From Paractinoplanes brasiliensis (GTDB taxonomy: Bacteria > Actinomycetota > Actinomycetes > Mycobacteriales > Micromonosporaceae): a DNA stretch of 64,000 bases. Under the pieces are notes generated by a model. The model had not been told where the DNA came from. It was given only the letters and a program-made list of their open reading frames with translations, and ran no database searches. Of the stretch, positions 57,401 to 64,000 are shown piece by piece. How positions within the stretch are numbered: the stretch's first letter is position 1; the number at the start of each line of letters is the position of its first letter. The stretch covers positions 1,240,001 to 1,304,000 of the forward strand of contig NZ_SNWR01000002.1 in NCBI RefSeq assembly GCF_004362215.1. The letters run 5' to 3'. The position numbers were made by a program, and so were the translations under genes.

Positions 57401-59567
57401 GGGAAGCTCGTTCAGCATGCTCGGCGTCATGGTGCCGGCGATCCAGGGCCGGCCCGGCGAGGCGGCCAAGGTGCTGGCCGACGCGCGCGCGGCCTACCCG
57501 GCCGGGACCGCCACGGTGGCCCAGCGGATCAACATCGTGGTGTCGGCGGCCTGCGCGGCGGTCGAGGAGGGCGAGTTCGGCGAGCGGTTCGACGCGATCG
57601 TCGAGGAGTTCCGCTCGCTGGGGCTGCGCACCCGCGACCTGATGCAGCAGCACAAGTGGTTCTACGCGTTCCAGTCGCACGGCCGGATGGCCCAGTTGCG
57701 CCTGGCCTCCGACGAGCAGCGGCCGGCCGCGCTGGCCCGGGCCAAGGCGGCCGTGGCCGACCTGCGCAAGGTGCGCCGCAGCTCCCCGCTGATCGACTGC
57801 GCGTATCTGATCGGCGAGGCCGCCCTCGCGCAGCTGCAGGGCGACGCGGGCAAGGCGATCGAGTGGACCGACAAGGCGGAGAAGGTCGCCCGCCGGTTCG
57901 ACGCGCCGATCGTGCAGTTCGAGGTGGCGCGGTTCCGTGCCCGCGCGTTCCGGCAGCTCGGGCTGGGCGCCGAGGCCGACCGCAACGCCCGGTGGGCGCT
58001 GTTGCTGGCCACCGAGTACGGCTGGGAGCTGCGCCGGCGGCAGGTGCGGGCCGAGTTCGGCGCCGACGACGGCGGTGCGACCGGGCGGCGTACGGTGGCG
58101 GGCCGGCGTCCCGAGGCCGGCCGGAACCGGCGGCTGGAGGCGTTGCAGGAGGTCGGCGCGGCCGCGGCCACCGTGCTCGACCCGCGGCAGATGGCCCGGG
58201 TGACGCTGGACGAGATTTTGCGGATCCTCGGCGCCGAGCGGGCCCTGTTCTTCCTGCTCGACGACGCGGGCGAACCGGTGCGTTACGCCGGGAGGGGCGC
58301 CGACGGCGCCGACCTCACCGAGACCACCGCGTACGGGACCACGCTGGTGCGCCGGGTCGCCGACGAGGGCGAGGCGCTGGTGCTGACCGGCACCGAGCAG
58401 GGCGCGGCGCTCGGCTCGCAGAGCGCGGTGGTGCACGGGCTGCGCAGCATCCTGGTCGCGCCGGTGCGGTTCAAGGGCACCACGCTGGGGGTGCTCTACC
58501 TGGACAGCCGGATGGCCCGGGGCATCTTCACCGAGGACGACATCGAGGTGCTGACCGCGATGAGCAGCCACCTCGCCACCTCGCTGGAGACCGCCCGCGC
58601 GGCCCAGCTCGAGCTGGCCGTGCAGACCGCCCGGCAGCAGCAGGCGTTCGCCGAGGTGCTGCGGGCCAGCCTGGCCGAGCTGAGCGGCATCCACGACCCG
58701 GCCCAGCTGCTGCGGCAGCTCTTCGCCACGCTCAGCCTGCAGCTCGGCGCCACGGCCGGCTGCCTGCTGGGCGCGGGCGACGCCGGGATCGTCGACGTGT
58801 CCGGCGACGCGCCCGCCGACCTGATCGGCACGCGTCCCGAGGTGACGGCGCCGGGGTCGGCCCCGGTGCTGGTCGACGACCCGGGCCTGCTCGGCACGGC
58901 CGTCGTGCTGGCCGTCCCGCTGCAGCACCGCGACGGCCGGGCCGGGGTGGCGCTGCTGGGCGGCGAAGCCTTCGACGACACCGCTCGCAAGGTGGCGGCG
59001 GCGCTGGCGTTCCAGGGCATGGCCGCCTACGACAACGCGCGCCTGTTCAGCCGGGTCCAGGAGCTCGCCACCACCGACGAGCTGACCGGCCAGCACAACC
59101 GGCGCCACTTCTACGCCATCGCGGGAGCGCTGGTCGAGGCGGCTTCACGCGGCGGGCGGTCACTGGCGGCGGTCATGCTCGACATCGACAAGTTCAAGAG
59201 CATCAACGACACGTACGGGCATGGGGTGGGCGACGAGGTGATCCGCGAGGTCGCCGCGCGGGTGAGGGCGAGCATCCGGCAGTCCGACGTGCTCGGCCGG
59301 TACGGCGGCGAGGAGTTCGCGGTGGTGCTGCCCGACCACGCTACCGACGACGTGTCGCCACTCGATCTGGCCGAGCGCATGCGGGCCGCGGTCGCCGGCA
59401 CCCCGGTGCCGACCAGGGCCGGGCCTGTCCCGGTGACCATCAGCGTCGGCGTGGCGCCGCTGGCCGACGGTGACGGGCTCGACCAGGTGCTGGCCCACGC
59501 CGACCATGCCCTCTATCGGGCCAAGCAGTCCGGCCGCAACCGCGTTGTGCTCGGCGCCGGCGGCTGA
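54414..59567 (+). CDS. Ser/Thr protein kinase - AAA ATPase - TPR-like - GAF - GGDEF fusion
   Basis: A 1717-residue signalling protein starting at a GTG (54414). Residues about 14-270 are a Ser/Thr kinase: LGRGAFTTV, YALKRH (catalytic lysine), HRDVKPGNI (near 133), LIDFGLA and GTFLYTSPEQ. Residues about 290-560 are an AAA/STAND-like ATPase; the P-loop is GAAGSGRT with Arg in place of Lys, and Walker B is LLLVIDDAHRL. A helical (TPR-like) region of about 600 residues follows. A GAF domain is near 1240-1400 (RALFFLLDD, GVLYLDSR). The C-terminal GGDEF domain has GGEEF near 1630 with an RQSD inhibitory site, so c-di-GMP synthesis is expected. No membrane helix is seen. Confidence 0.9.
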   Translation: MTRTAGGRAAELSGFEVQAELGRGAFTTVHRVRRDGHLYALKRHASSRDGDTELLAAFQREAALLACVDNPGVARIFAAGRFEGNPALVLEHLPGGSLADLLGAGPLEPVRVVELAAQLARGLAAAHRVGLVHRDVKPGNIMVSPGHPAKLIDFGLAQLGQGDGTAEDHAVGTFLYTSPEQSGMLKRPVDGRSDLYSLGVVLFECLTGRLPFESSDVGELLRRHAVAPVPDLNELCPGVHPALVAVVERLLAKDPDDRYPDPAALLSDLRACPGGEAAEEPAAVRWPLAGRDAEREQLVRRRRQALEGHGGVVRIRGAAGSGRTRLAEEAVEPAAGYPVLTTTVELDTPLPLAALRAAIDGYLQTLRWRPEPQREAAEQHLREAATAAGPALVARLSPRLAEIIGATPDEGRDELVLPAAAAFLGDLARRSGGLLLVIDDAHRLGPATREVLTRLAPDLPDLPLLVVLTELTGEAGPDLPADTVLECEPLVPAAVEELIATRLPGARVTAELARHVADRTGGNPLAVVAYLWRLIDSGLLSPLWGEWWFDGAGAHALPAAEDVRALLAARLEDLPAAVHEVLTTAAVAGARFRNETLVAAGLPEDQVVAAVAVALDRRVLENRADGSYGFIHHLLRVELMAGVSEERRRRLHAIVADALERSPGALRDAERVYEIARHHQRAGDAVPAGKRRRSAFAAGLAALDDQAPHEALDYLRDAVDGDPAPPTAVLHPLAVAYLRAGRIDEALATIRRALAGEPDRRTRARLLTTEIEAHHTVWQDQYALDAASRALGELGRPLPARGLPLILSTIGIALAGAAVRRTGKGSGTVSGKRREDLAALAAALDAGGYAAAIGLRLREALLLAMRAMYAVNRLGPCPEYVRVYALAGYVTTVVRLRGIGARCLDRAARVAAGLGDPGLGAYVEWLRGCAMLFSGQDDGTAWVETMSRNLRWYRPAQLLVGHSTIGLRRVLRGYVQDARAEYERGLSVLANPADALGSSFSMLGVMVPAIQGRPGEAAKVLADARAAYPAGTATVAQRINIVVSAACAAVEEGEFGERFDAIVEEFRSLGLRTRDLMQQHKWFYAFQSHGRMAQLRLASDEQRPAALARAKAAVADLRKVRRSSPLIDCAYLIGEAALAQLQGDAGKAIEWTDKAEKVARRFDAPIVQFEVARFRARAFRQLGLGAEADRNARWALLLATEYGWELRRRQVRAEFGADDGGATGRRTVAGRRPEAGRNRRLEALQEVGAAAATVLDPRQMARVTLDEILRILGAERALFFLLDDAGEPVRYAGRGADGADLTETTAYGTTLVRRVADEGEALVLTGTEQGAALGSQSAVVHGLRSILVAPVRFKGTTLGVLYLDSRMARGIFTEDDIEVLTAMSSHLATSLETARAAQLELAVQTARQQQAFAEVLRASLAELSGIHDPAQLLRQLFATLSLQLGATAGCLLGAGDAGIVDVSGDAPADLIGTRPEVTAPGSAPVLVDDPGLLGTAVVLAVPLQHRDGRAGVALLGGEAFDDTARKVAAALAFQGMAAYDNARLFSRVQELATTDELTGQHNRRHFYAIAGALVEAASRGGRSLAAVMLDIDKFKSINDTYGHGVGDEVIREVAARVRASIRQSDVLGRYGGEEFAVVLPDHATDDVSPLDLAERMRAAVAGTPVPTRAGPVPVTISVGVAPLADGDGLDQVLAHADHALYRAKQSGRNRVVLGAGG

Positions 59568-59580
59568 CAGCCTGGTCGCC

Positions 59581-59979
59581 ATGACCAGCTACCCGGCAAT
59601 CCTGCAGCCCGTGCTCGACACCGTCGACGTCCGCGGCCTGGCCGAGTTCTACCGTGAGCTGTTCGGCCTGACCTACCGTCCCGGCGACGAACTGGACAAG
59701 GCCCAGGGCTGGCTCGTGCTGCTGCGCCCCGACGGCAGCCGGGCGCTGGCCTTCCAGCAGGTGCCGTCGTTGCCCGAGGTCACCTGGCCCGAGGGCCCTG
59801 TCCCCCAGCAGATCCACCTGGACAGCACCGTGCCGTCGGTCGCGGAGCTCGACGTCCAGCACGACCGGGCGCTCGCGCTGGGCGCCGAACTGCTGCACGA
59901 CCGCAGCGACGACCCGGAGGAGCCGTTGCGCGTCTACGCCGACCCGGCCGGCCATCCGTTCTGCATCTTCGTGGCCTGA
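59581..59979 (+). CDS. VOC-family (glyoxalase-like) protein
   Basis: A 132-residue VOC protein starting 13 bases after the large fusion gene. It has VLDTVDVRGLAEFYRELFGLTYRPGDE at the N-terminus and LRVYADPAGHPFCIFVA at the end. Relatives include glyoxalases and resistance proteins; the function is unknown. The last 46 bases overlap the convergent TetR gene. Confidence 0.87.
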   Translation: MTSYPAILQPVLDTVDVRGLAEFYRELFGLTYRPGDELDKAQGWLVLLRPDGSRALAFQQVPSLPEVTWPEGPVPQQIHLDSTVPSVAELDVQHDRALALGAELLHDRSDDPEEPLRVYADPAGHPFCIFVA

Positions 59980-60608
59980 GCCGGACGCCACGGGGCCAGA
60001 CAGTGCTCGATGATGGCCAGCGGGCAGCTGCCGGCATCCGTCCCGGTCCCGAGCACGACATGCACCTGCTGACCGACGGCCACCGAGAGCAGCACGTCGG
60101 CCAGCTCGGCCACCGGCGCCTCGGGGCAGAGCTCACCGTCCTCGACGGCCTCGCCGAGGCGGCGGCGCATCGGATCACCCCAGCGGGTGATCGCGTCGGC
60201 GGCCACCGACCGGGGGCGGCGGCTGACCGCCAACCGGCCCCAGAAGCCGACCATCACCTGCGCCTCGTCGCGGGTCTCGGCGCTGACCGGCAGGATCTCG
60301 CGCAGCGTCACGTCGACGGCGGCCAGGCCGCGCCGGCCGCCGGCCGCGCCCTCGATGCGCGCGTCGACCTGCTCCAGGATGCGCTGATAGGCGGCCGAGA
60401 CCACCGAGTCCAGACTGTCGAAGTAGTGCCAGAGAGCCCCGGCGCCCACCCCGAGCTCGGCAGCGATGGCCCGGCTGCCGGCACCCGCGAGCCCCTCACG
60501 GGCCACGACGGTCAGGAACGCGCCGACGATCTCGGCCCGCCGCCGCTCGTGGTCAACAATCTTCGGCAACCGTTCCCTCGTCTCTTCCGGTGCAGGTGGC
60601 GGTCGCAT
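59934..60608 (-). CDS. TetR-family regulator (BetI-like C-terminus)
   Basis: A 224-residue regulator. The helix-turn-helix is RRAEIVGAFLTVVAREGLAGAGSRAIAAELGVGAGALWHYFDSLDSVV. The C-terminal domain (DVTLREILPVSAETRDEAQVMVGFWGRLAVSRRPRS) is BetI-like. The target is unknown; the neighbouring CBS-protein gene is on the same strand but upstream of it. Confidence 0.87.
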   Translation of the reverse strand: MRPPPAPEETRERLPKIVDHERRRAEIVGAFLTVVAREGLAGAGSRAIAAELGVGAGALWHYFDSLDSVVSAAYQRILEQVDARIEGAAGGRRGLAAVDVTLREILPVSAETRDEAQVMVGFWGRLAVSRRPRSVAADAITRWGDPMRRRLGEAVEDGELCPEAPVAELADVLLSVAVGQQVHVVLGTGTDAGSCPLAIIEHCLAPWRPAQATKMQNGWPAGSA

Positions 60609-60679
60609 ACCCCGACCCCTGTCCGTTACACCTCGGTAACCGAACTCGGCCGAACGGGCGATGCCTACTGACCGGATAG

Positions 60680-60835
60680 GAGCACTTCGTCGAGGCGTAC
60701 GGGACCTCGGCCCGGCACGGCGTGGCCCGCGACCTGCGTGACCAGGTCGCGGAGTTCACCGAACGCTACGTCATGCGCGGCCGCTGCCCCGCCGACGACC
60801 AGCTGGACGCACGCGTCAGGCCCGTTCCCCGGTGA
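60680..60835 (+). pseudogene. Orphan C-terminal gene remnant (51 codons)
   Basis: Downstream of a stop at 60677 the plus-strand frame reads EHFVEAYGTSARHGVARDLRDQ, then VAEFTERYVMRGRCPADDQLDARV and ends with TGA at 60833-60835. Nearly every codon ends in G or C, as in real genes here, but there is no start codon before an internal ATG at 60772. It looks like the tail of a lost gene. The family is not recognised. Its end overlaps the 3' end of the CBS-domain gene. Confidence 0.5.
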
Positions 60836-61253
60836 TGTACTCGGCGAGGCTCGTGCGTTCGTGCTCGAGCTCGTCGATGCGGAACTTCACCACGTCACCG
60901 ATGCTGACCACGCCCTGAAGCCGGCCGTCCTCAACCACCGGCACGTGCCGGAACCGCCACTCGGTCATCAACCGCTCGACATCCACCAGCGCCGCGTCGC
61001 GCGACACCGACCGCACCTGCGTGGTCGCGATCGCCGTCACCGGCTCGCTCAGCACCGCGGCCCCACGCGCGGCCAGCGCCCGGACGATGTCGCGCTCACT
61101 CACAATGCCCTCGACCCGCCCGCCGTCGCTCGACACGATCACCGCACCGATCTTGTGCTCGGCAAGCACGCCCAGGAGCTCCGTCACATCGGCCCCGGGG
61201 GCCACCGTCACCACCCGCTCGCCCTTGACCCGCAGAATGTCGCTGATCCGCAT
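60816..61253 (-). CDS. CBS-domain protein
   Basis: A 145-residue protein starting at ATG 61253 behind GGGAGAGG. Two CBS motifs are clear: VTELLGVLAEHKIGAVIVSSDGGRVEGIVSERDIVRAL and VDVERLMTEWRFRHVPVVEDGRLQGVVSIGDVV. The pair forms a Bateman module that binds adenosine nucleotides. Stand-alone CBS proteins act as energy or redox sensors. No partner is apparent nearby. Confidence 0.92.
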   Translation of the reverse strand: MRISDILRVKGERVVTVAPGADVTELLGVLAEHKIGAVIVSSDGGRVEGIVSERDIVRALAARGAAVLSEPVTAIATTQVRSVSRDAALVDVERLMTEWRFRHVPVVEDGRLQGVVSIGDVVKFRIDELEHERTSLAEYITGERA

Positions 61254-61589
61254 GTCGCCTCTCCCGTCCCAGAGATCCGCCGTAGCAAACCCCCACGGGA
61301 CCTCGCAGCGCCGCGGGGCATACGCCTAGATGCCGTCATCGGGCGACCGATGTCAAGAGCCGGGCCGCCACCCACCCCCGGCCAGGCCTCACCGCGCTGA
61401 TGATCCACCCATCGGCTCGCCGGTGCTCACCGCCGGGATCGCGCGCCCGTCAGCCCGCCGGGTGGAGCACGTAGTCGCCGCTTTTCAGCATCTCACTCAC
61501 CCCCCGCGGTCGTGGCGCGCTCTTAGGACTTTCGCGAGCAGGCAGTGCGGCAACCTCAACTCCCCTCGGCCGGGAGAAGGCGAAAGGCA
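61254..61589. other. Intergenic region without a recognised gene
   Basis: About 335 bases between the CBS gene (start 61253, leftward) and the small gene ending at 61590. It should hold the promoter of the CBS gene. No open frame with typical codon bias, no long palindrome and no RNA gene was seen. Confidence 0.4.
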
Positions 61590-61979
61590 TCAGCGCCGAG
61601 CTGCCTCGATCAGCGCCTCGGCCCGGCTGATCGCGTCCGGGCTGCGCAGGGAGTTGAGCAGCGCGCGCAGATCGAGGCCCGGGATCCGGGCGACCACGGT
61701 GGCCAACTCGGTGAAGCGCTTGGGCATGGTGGAACGCAGGCCGTGACGGCGGGGCTCGGCATGCGCCTGGATCAGGGCGCGCGACGCCTGGCTCTCGTTG
61801 CCGGTCAGTTCGTAGAGGATCACCGCGGCCAGGCGGTGGGCCACGCGTTCGGCCGGGTCGAGACCGGCGAGGCGCAGGTGGTTGGCGTAGTTGACGTGCA
61901 GATTGGCCGCGGCGGTGGCGTCGCGGGCCGCGTACGCCTCGCGCAACGCCGCGCGATCCAGCGGCAGGCCACCGGTCAC
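61590..61979 (-). CDS. Small helical protein coupled to the TPR protein, unknown function
   Basis: The GTG at 61979, one base after the upstream TPR stop codon, gives 129 residues (VTGGLPLDRAALREAYAARD...). The sequence is helical and resembles TPR-like units (AAANLHVNYANHLRLAGLDPAERVAHRLAAVILYELTGNE) with a C-terminal LDLRALLNSLRSPDAISRAEALIEAA. It may be a split-off C-terminal segment of the TPR protein. The family is not recognised. Confidence 0.6.
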   Translation of the reverse strand: MTGGLPLDRAALREAYAARDATAAANLHVNYANHLRLAGLDPAERVAHRLAAVILYELTGNESQASRALIQAHAEPRRHGLRSTMPKRFTELATVVARIPGLDLRALLNSLRSPDAISRAEALIEAARR

Positions 61980-61980
61980 A

Positions 61981-64000
61981 TCACCCTGGCGGTTTCGCGA
62001 GCAGGGCGCGGGCCGCCGCCACATGTCGCAGCTGGGCCTCGTCGCCGGCGCCGCGGAAAACCACCTCGCACGACGCCAGCAGCCGGGAGCACTCGTCGAA
62101 GCGGCCCAGCTCCATCAGGGCCGCGTTGTCGCTGAACGCGTAGTGCATGAGCTCGTGCCGGGACGCACCCCGGGCGAGCAGCAACTGGCGGATGCGCTCG
62201 TTGAGGACCAGGGACAACTCCCACTGCCGGGTGGCCTTGGCCGAACCGACCCCGTCGTGCAGCACCGAGACGCGTTCCCGGTCGCCGGCGGCGGCCGCGA
62301 CCGCCTCCTCCAGGCCGGAGAGAACTTCGGCGTGGCGGCCCAGCGCGTACAGGGCGCTCAGGCGCAGTGCCTTGCCCCGGCCGCTCGGCATCCGCTCGGC
62401 CAGGGCCAGCGCGGCCGCCGGCTGGTGCCGTTCCAGGAACTGGTGGTGGATCTCGGCCAGCATGTCGTCGCCGGCCTCGTCCAGGTCTTCGATCACCTCA
62501 AGGGCCTCGCCGGGACCGCCCACACCGGTCACGAAGTACGACGCGTACCGGGAACTGTCGCCGGAACGCATCGCGCACTCGCGCATCAGTTCGAGGATCT
62601 CGCCGTCGAGGCCCAGCGCGGACGCGATCGGCTTGGCCTCGGTGAGAATGGCCCAGGCGTCGTCGAACTCGCCGCGCTCGATCGCGTAGACGGCGGCGCC
62701 CGCACCGGCCCGCGCGGTGGTGGAGTCGGGGGCGTGCCGGCCGGCCTCGAACACCTGCATCCAGGCCACCGTGAGCAGTTCGTTGATCATGTTGCGGCGT
62801 TCGGCGGGCACGGCGTCGCGCACCATCGGGCGCAGCGCCGGATCGGGGAACGTGTACTGCCCGTCGACGACGGCGATCAAGCCGCCCGAGGTGAGCGCCG
62901 CCAGCGTCGCGTCGAGGCCGGGCGGGGGCTGACCGGGGAACGTCTGCTGCCACGCCACCGGCCAGACCCCCGTGACGACGTACGGGAAAGTGTCGGCGGG
63001 GTGCAGCAGCGCGAGCAGGTCGAGGAGCAGGTGCGCGGCCGGGGTCAGGGTGTCGAGGCGCCGGCCGATCCCGGCCCGGTCGGCGTCGACCTTCGCCAGC
63101 GCCTCGTCGATCGCGGCCACGTCCTCGGTGCGGCCTGTCGCTGCCAGTTCGTCCCGCGCCGAACGCAGCAGCAGCTCCCCCTCGCGTACGGCTCCGCTCT
63201 CGATCTGCAGGATCCCGAGCAGCGACTCGGCGCGCGCCCGCGCACTCCGGTCGTCGGACTCCCCGAACGCGGACAGCGCCAGCACGAGCATCCGGGCCGC
63301 CTCGATCGGCTGGTTGCGCTCGATCAGCAGCCGGGCCCGCAGGTAACGGCACATCGCCTGCCCGTAGGCCGAGCCCAGGTCGGCGTATTCGAGCTCGGCG
63401 CGGGTGAGGTGTTCCTCGGCGGCCGGGAAGTCGCGCCGGTGCAGCGCCGCCGTGCCCCGGCCGCGGTGCGCGTTCGCCACCCCGAGCGCGTCGTCGAGGC
63501 GCCGGTAGTCCTGTTCGACCTGGTGGAACCGCTCGTCCGCGTCCGGTTCGGCCACGGCCAGCTCGGCCAGCCGGTAACGGCAGTTCGCCACGCCCAGCTG
63601 GTCGTCGAGCGCCACGTTGAGCCGTTCGGCGGTCATCAGGTGACGGCGGGCGGCGTCGTGGTCTTGTCGTTGCAGCGCGACCTCGCCGAGGGCCTGGTGG
63701 GCGTCGGCCTGCCCACCGCGGCGCCCCTCTTCCACGTACGTCTTCAGGGCCCGCTCAAGCAGCTCACGTGCCCTGTCCCGGTCGCCGGTGCGGATCGTCA
63801 GCGTGCCCAGCGACAGCAGCGCGTTCGCCTCCCCGACCTTCACCCCCGATTTCCCGTACGCCTCGATCGCGCGCTCGAAGTGCTGCTGCGCCGCGCTCAG
63901 GTCGCCGGCCCGGACGCTCAGATCGCCGAGCAGGTCGTGCGCCTCGCCCGCCTCGCCGCCGAGCCCGAGGTCCTCGGCCAGTTGCAGCGCTATGCGTGCC
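61981..64000 (-). CDS. Large TPR-repeat protein, partial (N-terminus beyond window)
   Basis: The frame is open to base 64000, so at least 672 residues are present and the start lies outside. The first 250 visible residues are tandem tetratricopeptide repeats (LGDLSVRAGDLSAAQQHFERAIEAYG; LGTLTIRTGDRDRARELLERAL; LGEVALQRQDHDAARRHLMTAERL). The C-terminal part is helical but less regular (LDDQLGV-, LIERNQPIEAARMLVLAL, ERRNMINELLTVAWMQVF). Such proteins are often the sensor or repeat region of STAND ATPases; the ATPase, if any, would be upstream. The stop is followed directly by the small gene at 61979. Confidence 0.8.
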   Translation of the reverse strand, partial: ARIALQLAEDLGLGGEAGEAHDLLGDLSVRAGDLSAAQQHFERAIEAYGKSGVKVGEANALLSLGTLTIRTGDRDRARELLERALKTYVEEGRRGGQADAHQALGEVALQRQDHDAARRHLMTAERLNVALDDQLGVANCRYRLAELAVAEPDADERFHQVEQDYRRLDDALGVANAHRGRGTAALHRRDFPAAEEHLTRAELEYADLGSAYGQAMCRYLRARLLIERNQPIEAARMLVLALSAFGESDDRSARARAESLLGILQIESGAVREGELLLRSARDELAATGRTEDVAAIDEALAKVDADRAGIGRRLDTLTPAAHLLLDLLALLHPADTFPYVVTGVWPVAWQQTFPGQPPPGLDATLAALTSGGLIAVVDGQYTFPDPALRPMVRDAVPAERRNMINELLTVAWMQVFEAGRHAPDSTTARAGAGAAVYAIERGEFDDAWAILTEAKPIASALGLDGEILELMRECAMRSGDSSRYASYFVTGVGGPGEALEVIEDLDEAGDDMLAEIHHQFLERHQPAAALALAERMPSGRGKALRLSALYALGRHAEVLSGLEEAVAAAAGDRERVSVLHDGVGSAKATRQWELSLVLNERIRQLLLARGASRHELMHYAFSDNAALMELGRFDECSRLLASCEVVFRGAGDEAQLRHVAAARALLAKPPG

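Noticed and set aside
1..64000. CRISPR arrays, tRNA/rRNA genes, prophage or plasmid origins
   Set aside because: No regularly spaced repeats, cloverleaf-like sequences, phage structural genes or replication initiators were recognised on either strand.

Overview
The window comes from a high-GC actinobacterium, most likely a member of the Micromonosporaceae such as Actinoplanes. The support is very strong G/C bias at third codon positions, short actinobacterial gene spacing with many ATGA/GTGA stop-start overlaps, a heavy excess of the hexamer CGTACG, and the families present (HSP18-type regulator, NnaR-type HemD fusion, DUF4873-monooxygenase pair). No rRNA, tRNA, CRISPR array or prophage was seen. 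The assignment is inference; no search could be run.

Layout. 1-4 kb: a TetR regulator cut by the window edge, a secreted alpha/beta hydrolase with an EF-hand-like loop, a secreted class C beta-lactamase-like serine hydrolase, a short pterin-dehydratase/VOC-like protein and a decayed stretch. 4-6 kb: a CvnA-like nitrate-sensing-type sensor ATPase. 6-8.5 kb: a repeat-containing small protein, then an Hsp20 gene divergent from its probable regulator, with two RheA-type operators between them; then a DUF4386 membrane protein divergent from a TetR gene with paired palindromes. 9-12.4 kb: a GAF-GGDEF diguanylate cyclase and an NhaA antiporter fused to a DsbA-like domain. 12.6-18.3 kb: a compact three-gene unit (STAND/TPR-like ATPase, small winged-helix-like protein, 1043-residue protein with an AAA-type and a HerA-type ATPase). 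This is the best candidate for an uncharacterised system.

18-23.4 kb: a secreted PA14/propeller/CBM/DUF1080 carbohydrate-active protein, a PLP-dependent decarboxylase-like enzyme and a GNAT acetyltransferase. 23.4-25.4 kb: a group II intron with an RT/maturase lacking an endonuclease domain, lodged between a DUF1772 gene and the GNAT start codon. 26-35 kb: an assimilatory nitrate locus on the minus strand. It runs nnaR (regulator with a HemD-like domain), cbiX (siroheme chelatase), nitrate reductase, a small beta-rich protein, nirB, nirD and narK. The last three overlap by ATGA, and a GlnR-box-like element lies before nnaR. Together they import nitrate, reduce it to nitrite and then ammonium, and supply siroheme for NirB.

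35-43 kb: two tandem paralogous small proteins, an Fes-like esterase, a GT87-type mannosyltransferase-like membrane protein, and a divergent oxygenation cluster: an AurF-like diiron oxygenase facing TetR-DUF4873-FMO/BVMO-SDR-hydrolase, the latter a chain of 4-nt overlaps. 43-49 kb: an Rpn-type nuclease/DUF4351 gene with a decayed copy of its own tail beside it, then an operon of DUF1800, DUF1501 (Tat-exported), response regulator and histidine kinase. 49-54 kb: a hydrolase, DinB-like and DUF1905 proteins, a secreted GH76 mannanase, a secreted endonuclease I and an internally deleted aminoglycoside phosphotransferase-like pseudogene. 54-64 kb: a 1717-residue Ser/Thr kinase-ATPase-GAF-GGDEF fusion, a VOC protein, a TetR regulator, a CBS-domain protein, a gene remnant and a TPR protein leaving the window.
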